Shown here: piece by piece, positions 7,316-10,517 of the stretch
Position numbering within the stretch: position 1 is the stretch's first letter
Layout: the number at the start of each line of letters is the position of its first letter
Assembly: GCA_949299435.1 (NCBI GenBank)
Contig: CASGAK010000079.1
Coordinates: 1 to 10,517, forward strand
Reading direction: 5' to 3'
DNA: 10,517 nucleotides
Source of the DNA: an uncultured bacterium
Lineage (GTDB): Bacteria > Cyanobacteriota > Vampirovibrionia > Gastranaerophilales > Gastranaerophilaceae
Notes under the pieces: generated by a model
What the model was told of the DNA's origin: nothing
The model's input: the letters and a program-made list of their open reading frames with translations, nothing else
Database searches by the model: none
Translations under genes and position numbers: made by a program

Positions 7316-8078
7316 ATGAAAACACTTGCTATGAGAGAAATACAGCCAGGGGGGGGGGGGCTCAAATAGACTAAAACCACCATTAATAAAGGCTTTTACT
7401 CTTGCTGAAGTTTTAATAACATTAGGGATAATAGGGATAATAGCAGCGATGACGCTTCCGACATTAATCGGTAATTATCAAAAAAAACAGACTGTAGCTC
7501 AACTACAAAAATTTTATTCTATTATGAGCCAAGCACTCAATAGAGCAGAAATTGATTATGGAGACATGAAATATTGGGATTTTGGTAATAATAATGAAAC
7601 TATTAAATTCTTTAACACTTATCTAAAACCTTATTTGAAAATAATTAAAACTTATGAAGTCGGTGAATTTCCTACGGATATAAATTACTATGGCACAAAT
7701 GGTACCATAGCAAACGGCTATGGTGCTATTATAGATAACCCTAAATTTGTACTTGCAGATGGTACTATGATAATTTCAATAGATTTATTTCCAACTGAAA
7801 CAGATCATGCAATTAATATTCTTGTAGATATAAACGGTTTTAAAAAACCAAATAAATATGGAAGAGATGTATTTGCCTTTTCTATACAACATGAAAAGAA
7901 GTTCATTCCTGCAGGAATTGGCTATTCAAGCGACATAGAGAGTTCAAAAGAAGAGTATGACCGGGATTGGTTAATAAACGGCAATATAAGGGGCTGCAGC
8001 AGAGATAATATAGGATTTTGGTGTGCTGCATTAATCATGATGGACGGCTGGGAAATTAAAGATGACTATCCTTGGTAA
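7316..8078 (+). pseudogene. Type IV prepilin-like protein, out of frame at a 12-G tract (candidate phase-variable gene)
   Basis: ATG 7316 follows a strong SD (AAAGGAG, 7303-7309, 6-nt gap). From it the frame reads 17 codons through a 12-G tract and stops at TAG 7367-7369. The frame downstream of the tract is open to 8078 and encodes a complete prepilin but has no ATG, GTG or TTG start before the pilin motif. Removing one G joins the two into a 253-residue protein: a leader with PGGGGS and basic residues, a class III-like cleavage site LIKA|FTLAE (Ala at -1 where Gly is usual; Glu5 present), then one hydrophobic helix, LITLGIIGIIAAM. The mature part would have 227 residues. It contains VDINGFKKPNKYGRDVFAF, resembling the calcium-loop region of some pseudopilins, and two Cys in the C-terminal part (GCSRDNIGFWCAAL) that could form a disulfide. 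It ends DGWEIKDDYPW. The product would be secreted or assembled by a type IV pilus or type II secretion system not encoded here. The downstream frame shows no other lesion, so this looks switched off or miscalled rather than decayed. Confidence 0.82.
7349..7360 (+). repeat. Poly-G tract (12 G) in the prepilin leader
   Basis: Twelve consecutive Gs lie between CAGCCA and CTCAAATAG. They encode the PGGGG part of the leader. Tracts of 11 or 14 Gs put the upstream start in frame with the pilin; 12 or 13 meet TAG (7367-7369) or TAA (7372-7374) at once. Long G runs slip readily during replication and transcription. In DNA this AT-rich a 12-G run is far from random expectation. Confidence 0.95.
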
Positions 8079-8774
8079 TTAAAATAAACTCAACTGCTCT
8101 TTTTTAGCAAAATGCTTCGCCAAAAACGAAGGTCTATGATACTTACACAAACCGTACTTATCAATAGCTGCCAAATGCTCTTTTGTTAAGTATCCCGCAT
8201 TTTTTATCCAACCATACTGCGGAAATTTTGCATCTAATTTTTCCATATATCTATCACGCGCAACTTTTGCTAAAATACTTGCAGCAGCTATCGAAGCTGA
8301 TGTAGAATCCCCTTTTATCACCCATTTTTGAGAGCAAGTATTGAAATCTTTTATTTTTTTATTGCCATCGACAAGTACAAAAAATTTATCATAATTTTCA
8401 CCAAGGTTTTCAACTACAGCTGCTTGTTTTATTACATCTTTGACAGCAAGTTTCATCGCTTTTAAAGATGCATTCAAAATATTAATCTTTTCAATTTCAT
8501 CAACTTCAATACACACTGTTGAATTTATTGTATTTTCTAAAATTATATCATATAGCATTTCGCGTTTTTTCTTTGAAAGCTGCTTACTGTCATTGAGAAT
8601 TGAAAGTTTTTCAATTAAATCTTCAGAATGATTATTAAAATAGACCGCACTTGCAAACACACCACCAGCAGCAGGCCCCCGCCCAGCCTCATCAGTACCA
8701 ATCACTGCATAATTTTTATACTCTGAATCATATGAAAATAATTTCATTATATGAGAATCTTTGGTAAGCTCCAT
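8079..8774 (-). CDS. rnhB: Ribonuclease HII
   Basis: RNase HII cuts 5' of ribonucleotides embedded in DNA and starts ribonucleotide excision repair. The 231-residue protein has the hallmark VIGTDEAGRGPAAGG (24-38) with catalytic D28 and E29 and the GRG substrate-reading motif. D136 (VDGNK) and D156 (KGDSTSASIAAASILAKVARD) complete the four-acid metal site, and the C-terminal region has FPQYGWIKNAGYLT and YHRPSF. The extreme C-terminus is QLSLF, identical to a canonical beta-sliding-clamp binding pentapeptide. The start ATG shares its A with the TAA stop of rbgA (TAATG), and a GGAGG SD lies within the last rbgA codons, indicating coupled translation. A second in-frame Met at residue 10 has no SD. 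Its stop abuts the stop of the convergent prepilin gene with no bases between. Confidence 0.97.
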   Translation of the reverse strand: MELTKDSHIMKLFSYDSEYKNYAVIGTDEAGRGPAAGGVFASAVYFNNHSEDLIEKLSILNDSKQLSKKKREMLYDIILENTINSTVCIEVDEIEKINILNASLKAMKLAVKDVIKQAAVVENLGENYDKFFVLVDGNKKIKDFNTCSQKWVIKGDSTSASIAAASILAKVARDRYMEKLDAKFPQYGWIKNAGYLTKEHLAAIDKYGLCKYHRPSFLAKHFAKKEQLSLF

Positions 8775-9631
8775 TACCCCTCCAAGTCGTCTAAAACAAA
8801 CTTTCCTATTTTTCCCTCTCTAAAATCTCTTAAAATATAAATAGCAGTCCTTTCAATATCTGCCTCTCCACCTGTTTTTATCCAATTACGAGAATTTGAT
8901 ATATTTTCAATACTGATTTCTTTATCTTCTGATAAATTATAATACTCTCTGACAATTGAAGGATATTTCTCAGAAAGCAGCTTCAAAAGTTCATTTGCTA
9001 CAATTTCATTTGAATAAGCATTCTCTGATACTGAATTTACAAATGCTAACTTTAGAGCTCTGAATTGATCGTCTTGTCGCATTGGGATAATACCCGGGGT
9101 ATCGAGAAGCTCCAATTGTGGATTAATCCTTACCCACTGCTGTTGTCTTGTCACCCCAGCTTTTGCCCCTGTCTTAGTTTTGGAAGATCTTGTAAGTTTA
9201 TTTATAATACTTGATTTTCCAACATTTGGCATACCGACTACCATAACTCTTGCCGGACGTCTTAAAAGCCCTTTTTGCATTATTGCCTGAATTCGAGGCT
9301 CTGAAAGCTCTATTGCTTTTTTGACTATAACATTTAAATCTTTTGAATTTTTTGCATCGGATAAAATTACAGGATAGCCTGACTCTTTTTCAATTTTTTC
9401 AGCAAAAATTTTAAGTTTTTGTCTGTCAGCTAAATCGGATTTATTAAACAAAATTAAACGGGGCTTGTCCTTTAACAGCCCCGCAATATTGTCATACCCG
9501 CTTGAGAGCGGAATTCTTGCATCAAGTACTTCTATCACTGAATCCACAAGTGACAATTGCTCTTTTAGCTTTCTTTCAGCTTTTGCTATGTGACCGGGAT
9601 ACCAGTGAATATGTGTCTTATCTTTTTTCAA
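8774..9631 (-). CDS. rbgA: Ribosome biogenesis GTPase RbgA (YlqF)
   Basis: RbgA is a circularly permuted GTPase that acts late in 50S subunit assembly. Its 285 residues have the G motifs in the permuted order: G4 NKSD (63-66), G5 SDAK (91-94), G1 GMPNVGKSS (133-141), G2 Thr161 in GVTR, and G3 DTPG (177-180). The N-terminal IHWYPGHIAKAERKL (8-22) is the family's conserved entry, and the last 80 or so residues form the C-terminal helical domain. The start codon is TTG at 9631-9629, supported by AAGGA 6 nt upstream and by the lack of any ATG before the conserved IHWYPGH. The gene overlaps rplS by 14 bp and rnhB by 1 bp. The order rplS-rbgA-rnhB is also known from Firmicutes and links L19, 50S maturation and RNase HII in one transcript. 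Confidence 0.96.
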   Translation of the reverse strand: MKKDKTHIHWYPGHIAKAERKLKEQLSLVDSVIEVLDARIPLSSGYDNIAGLLKDKPRLILFNKSDLADRQKLKIFAEKIEKESGYPVILSDAKNSKDLNVIVKKAIELSEPRIQAIMQKGLLRRPARVMVVGMPNVGKSSIINKLTRSSKTKTGAKAGVTRQQQWVRINPQLELLDTPGIIPMRQDDQFRALKLAFVNSVSENAYSNEIVANELLKLLSEKYPSIVREYYNLSEDKEISIENISNSRNWIKTGGEADIERTAIYILRDFREGKIGKFVLDDLEG

Positions 9632-9971
9632 TTTTTTCCTTGATACGAGTAGCTTTTCCTGAACGTTCTCTTAGATAATATAATTTAGAACGTCTAACAT
9701 CACCGCGTCTTAGAAGTGCGATTTTTTCAATTCTTGGAGAGTGCATCAAAAATACACGTTCAACACCTACACCTTGGAATACTTTTCTTACAGTGATAGT
9801 TTTGTTGATACCTTCACCGTGTTTTTTAATAATAGTACCTTCAAATGCTTGTGTTCTTTCTTTGTTACCTTCAATAATTCTTACGAAAACTTTAACGGTA
9901 TCACCAGGGTTAACTTCCGGCAATTCTTTTTCCATGTAAGTTTTTTCTAATTCATCAATAATAGGGTTCAT
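9618..9971 (-). CDS. rplS: 50S ribosomal protein L19
   Basis: L19 sits at the 30S-50S interface of the large subunit. The 117-residue product matches the usual length and core: a short N-terminal helix, then FxxGDTVKVFVRIIEG-like sequence (PEVNPGDTVKVFVRIIEG), RTQAFEGTIIKKHGEG, TITVRKVFQGVGVERVFLMHSPRIEKI, and the basic tail RRGDVRRSKLYYLRERSGKATRIKEK. Tandem GGAAAAGGAAA just before the ATG supplies the SD. It is the first gene of the rplS-rbgA-rnhB operon. A roughly 100-nt leader with a clear hairpin and a promoter lies upstream, so autogenous or other leader-based control is plausible. Confidence 0.98.
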   Translation of the reverse strand: MNPIIDELEKTYMEKELPEVNPGDTVKVFVRIIEGNKERTQAFEGTIIKKHGEGINKTITVRKVFQGVGVERVFLMHSPRIEKIALLRRGDVRRSKLYYLRERSGKATRIKEKIEKR

Positions 9972-10020
9972 TTTCCTTTTCCTTTATATGCTTATATTTC
10001 GTACTTTTTAAATTCCTTAA

Positions 10021-10057
10021 TCGGTGTAAACGTTTTTTCCACACAAAAACACACCGA
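10021..10057 (-). promoter_or_regulatory. Leader hairpin upstream of rplS (candidate r-protein leader)
   Basis: TCGGTGT (10021-10027) pairs perfectly with ACACCGA (10051-10057), and inside it GTTTTT (10032-10037) pairs with AAAAAC (10045-10050) around a 7-nt loop. A 4-nt bulge on one side only separates the two stems. In the rplS transcript the hairpin lies 49 nt before the ATG. No U-tract follows, so it is not an intrinsic terminator. L19 leaders are known in other phyla, but I cannot assign this one to a described family. Confidence 0.5.
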
Positions 10058-10075
10058 CGCACGTTCGTAGATAGT

Positions 10076-10104
10076 ATCGTAAAACAAATAACAAAATTTT
10101 GCAA
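10076..10104 (-). promoter_or_regulatory. Candidate promoter of the rplS-rbgA-rnhB operon
   Basis: On the minus strand TTGCAA (10104-10099), a 17-nt spacer and TACGAT (10081-10076) predict a start near 10069. The leader would be about 98 nt and contain the whole hairpin at 10021-10057. This is one of the better promoter matches in the window. Confidence 0.5.
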
Positions 10105-10126
10105 GTGGCTGTTTAAAATTTTGTAA

Positions 10127-10132
10127 TATAAT
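10127..10132 (+). promoter_or_regulatory. Perfect -10 hexamer before the small ORF at 10140
   Basis: TATAAT ends 7 nt before the ATG at 10140, placing the expected transcription start at or next to the start codon. No good -35 is seen at 16-18 nt upstream, so activity is uncertain. Confidence 0.3.
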
Positions 10133-10139
10133 ATGATAT

Positions 10140-10292
10140 ATGACAGGCGATTACAAAAAATTATTAAAAAAGAAAAAGAAAAAATATTGTGATACAAAAA
10201 CAATGGGTGTAAATATTGATAAAAATGAGTATTATGAAATTATACTGTCAAATTCAGCACACCCTGAAAAATTTGACAATAGAAACTATTGA
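10140..10292 (+). CDS. Possible 50-codon small protein
   Basis: An ATG-to-TGA frame of 50 codons lies divergent from rplS. The product would begin MTGDYKKLL, continue with a run of six Lys, and have a mixed polar and aromatic second half (NEYYEIILSNS). There is no SD, although a TATAAT lies 7 nt upstream, which would suit a leaderless mRNA. A second in-frame ATG at 10203 is possible. Against it: the sequence is short and lysine-biased, and its 3' half contains a strong inverted repeat (10246-10278) that could instead belong to a noncoding RNA. I do not recognise the protein. Confidence 0.28.
   Translation: MTGDYKKLLKKKKKKYCDTKTMGVNIDKNEYYEIILSNSAHPEKFDNRNY
10246..10278 (+). repeat. Inverted repeat / RNA hairpin
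   Basis: TGTCAAATT (10246-10254) pairs with AATTTGACA (10270-10278), all 9 bp. Within it CAG (10255-10257) pairs with CTG (10264-10266) around CACACC, with AAA bulged on the 3' side. The 12 bp make this one of the strongest hairpins in the window. Its role is unknown; it may be part of a terminator or a noncoding RNA. Confidence 0.5.
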
Positions 10293-10306
10293 CATTATTT
10301 TTTTTT
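10277..10306 (+). terminator. Weak candidate intrinsic terminator
   Basis: CAATAG (10277-10282) and CTATTG (10286-10291) form a 6-bp hairpin with an AAA loop, followed after 6 nt by nine Ts (10298-10306). The stem is AU-rich and the T run is displaced, so termination would be inefficient unless helped by the stronger hairpin just upstream. Confidence 0.3.
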
Positions 10307-10317
10307 CAAGGTACCCT
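10289..10317 (+). promoter_or_regulatory. Candidate promoter reading toward tRNA-Leu
   Basis: Consensus TTGACA (10289-10294), a 17-nt spacer and TACCCT (10312-10317) predict a start near 10324, upstream of the structured element and tRNA-Leu. A second TTGACA (10325-10330) pairs with an extended -10, TGGTACTCT (10347-10355), at a long 19-nt spacing, predicting a start near 10362. Either could drive tRNA-Leu. Confidence 0.5.
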
Positions 10318-10324
10318 AAAGAAG

Positions 10325-10350
10325 TTGACAAAAGAATACAGGCGTGTGGT
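10325..10350 (+). repeat. Imperfect copy of the tRNA-Leu 5' flank and start
   Basis: These 26 bp match 10416-10441 at 22 positions: TTGACA, then AATAC, then GGCGTGTGGT, in the same register 91 bp apart. The second copy runs from the tRNA-Leu flank into its acceptor stem. The similarity stops abruptly at both ends. Confidence 0.7.
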
Positions 10351-10399
10351 ACTCTGCCGAGCAAATGATTAGGTATCGTTTGTGAGAGGGGGGATACGC
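10342..10399 (+). ncRNA. Candidate structured RNA element upstream of tRNA-Leu
   Basis: Three nested stems span 58 nt. The outer stem is GCGTGT (10342-10347) with ATACGC (10394-10399), one G.U. The middle stem is CTCT (10352-10355) with AGAG (10385-10388). The inner hairpin is GCAAATGAT (10361-10369) with ATCGTTTGT (10375-10383), two G.U pairs, and loop TAGGT. A run of six Gs (10388-10393) lies largely in an internal loop. A perfect palindrome, AAAAGTTTAAAAACTTTT, follows at 10400-10417. No known RNA family is recognised. It could be an independent small RNA or a processed leader of the tRNA-Leu transcript. Confidence 0.35.
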
Positions 10400-10430
10400 A
10401 AAAGTTTAAAAACTTTTGACAATTAAATAC

Positions 10431-10512
10431 GGGCGTGTGGTGGAATGGTAGACACGCTAGTCTTAGGAACTAGTGCGAAAGCATGGGAGTTCGAGTCTCT
10501 TCACGCCCACCA
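10431..10512 (+). tRNA. tRNA-Leu (anticodon TAG), CCA encoded
   Basis: The acceptor stem GGGCGTG (10431-10437) pairs with CACGCCC (10502-10508), discriminator A10509 follows, and CCA is encoded at 10510-10512. The D stem is GTG/CAC (10440-10442, 10453-10455). The anticodon stem is CTAGT/ACTAG around CTTAGGA, giving anticodon TAG at 10464-10466. A long class II variable arm, TGC-GAAA-GCA (10474-10483), is diagnostic with the anticodon for leucine. The T arm is GGGAG-TTCGAGT-CTCTT, with two G.U pairs. The encoded CCA contrasts with the two tRNAs at the other end of the window. Confidence 0.97.
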
Positions 10513-10517
10513 TTAAA

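Noticed and set aside
7423..7440. Resemblance to an I-SceI homing endonuclease site (TAGGGATAA...)
   Set aside because: The second half differs from the recognition site, and the sequence is explained by codons for the pilin helix.
9955..10203. 82-codon minus-strand frame overlapping the rplS leader
   Set aside because: It covers the rplS SD, leader hairpin and promoter; the composition is random-like and there is no convincing start signal.
10400..10417. Palindrome AAAAGTTTAAAAACTTTT as an intrinsic terminator before tRNA-Leu
   Set aside because: One G-C pair per arm, a 2-nt loop and no T-tract beyond the stem; far too weak.
1..10517. Mobile element, CRISPR array, toxin-antitoxin or phage genes
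   Set aside because: No transposase, integrase, regularly spaced repeats, or paired small toxin/antitoxin-like genes are visible in either strand.

Overview
This window is AT-rich, gene-dense bacterial DNA, most likely from a gut member of the Candidatus Gastranaerophilales (Vampirovibrionia, formerly Melainabacteria, the non-photosynthetic sister group of Cyanobacteria). The best clue is the prepilin-like protein at 7316-8078, with FTLAEVLITLGIIG at its N-terminus and a C-terminus ending DGWEIKDDYPW, a combination I associate with that order. The low G+C content and the rplS-rbgA-rnhB cluster are compatible with this. The assignment is inference; no rRNA is present.

Layout. 1-770: tRNA-Asn(GTT), tRNA-Gln(CTG) and a GNAT acetyltransferase, all on +. 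822-2978: two - strand genes, a two-TM DUF3137 protein and, upstream of it, a HAD-fold phosphatase-like protein with a degraded active site. 2979-3560: a divergent intergenic region with a spaced direct repeat, then a small + strand hypothetical gene. 3557-5443: mnmG (tRNA wobble-uridine modification) on -. 5633-8078: a + strand pair, a large TPR protein and a type IV prepilin-like protein. 8079-9971: the - strand operon rplS-rbgA-rnhB with overlapping ends (ribosomal protein L19, 50S assembly GTPase, RNase HII), preceded by a leader hairpin and a promoter. 9972-10430: a gene-poor stretch with a possible 50-codon ORF, several hairpins, promoter-like sites and an unassigned structured element. 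10431-10512: tRNA-Leu(TAG) with an encoded CCA.

Most genes are housekeeping and translation-linked: tRNAs, tRNA modification, L19, 50S maturation, and removal of ribonucleotides from DNA. The accessory part is the TPR/prepilin pair.

The strongest observation is a 12-G homopolymer inside the prepilin leader. As sequenced, the prepilin is out of frame with its own well-supported start. Eleven Gs would restore a complete prepilin, and stops in both other frames lie just past the tract. This is the arrangement of a phase-variable contingency locus. Secondary observations are the structured element and 26-bp imperfect repeat before tRNA-Leu, the L19 leader hairpin, four genes without a Shine-Dalgarno (SD) sequence that have a -10-like hexamer 6-8 nt before the start codon, and two convergent gene pairs with no space between their stop codons.
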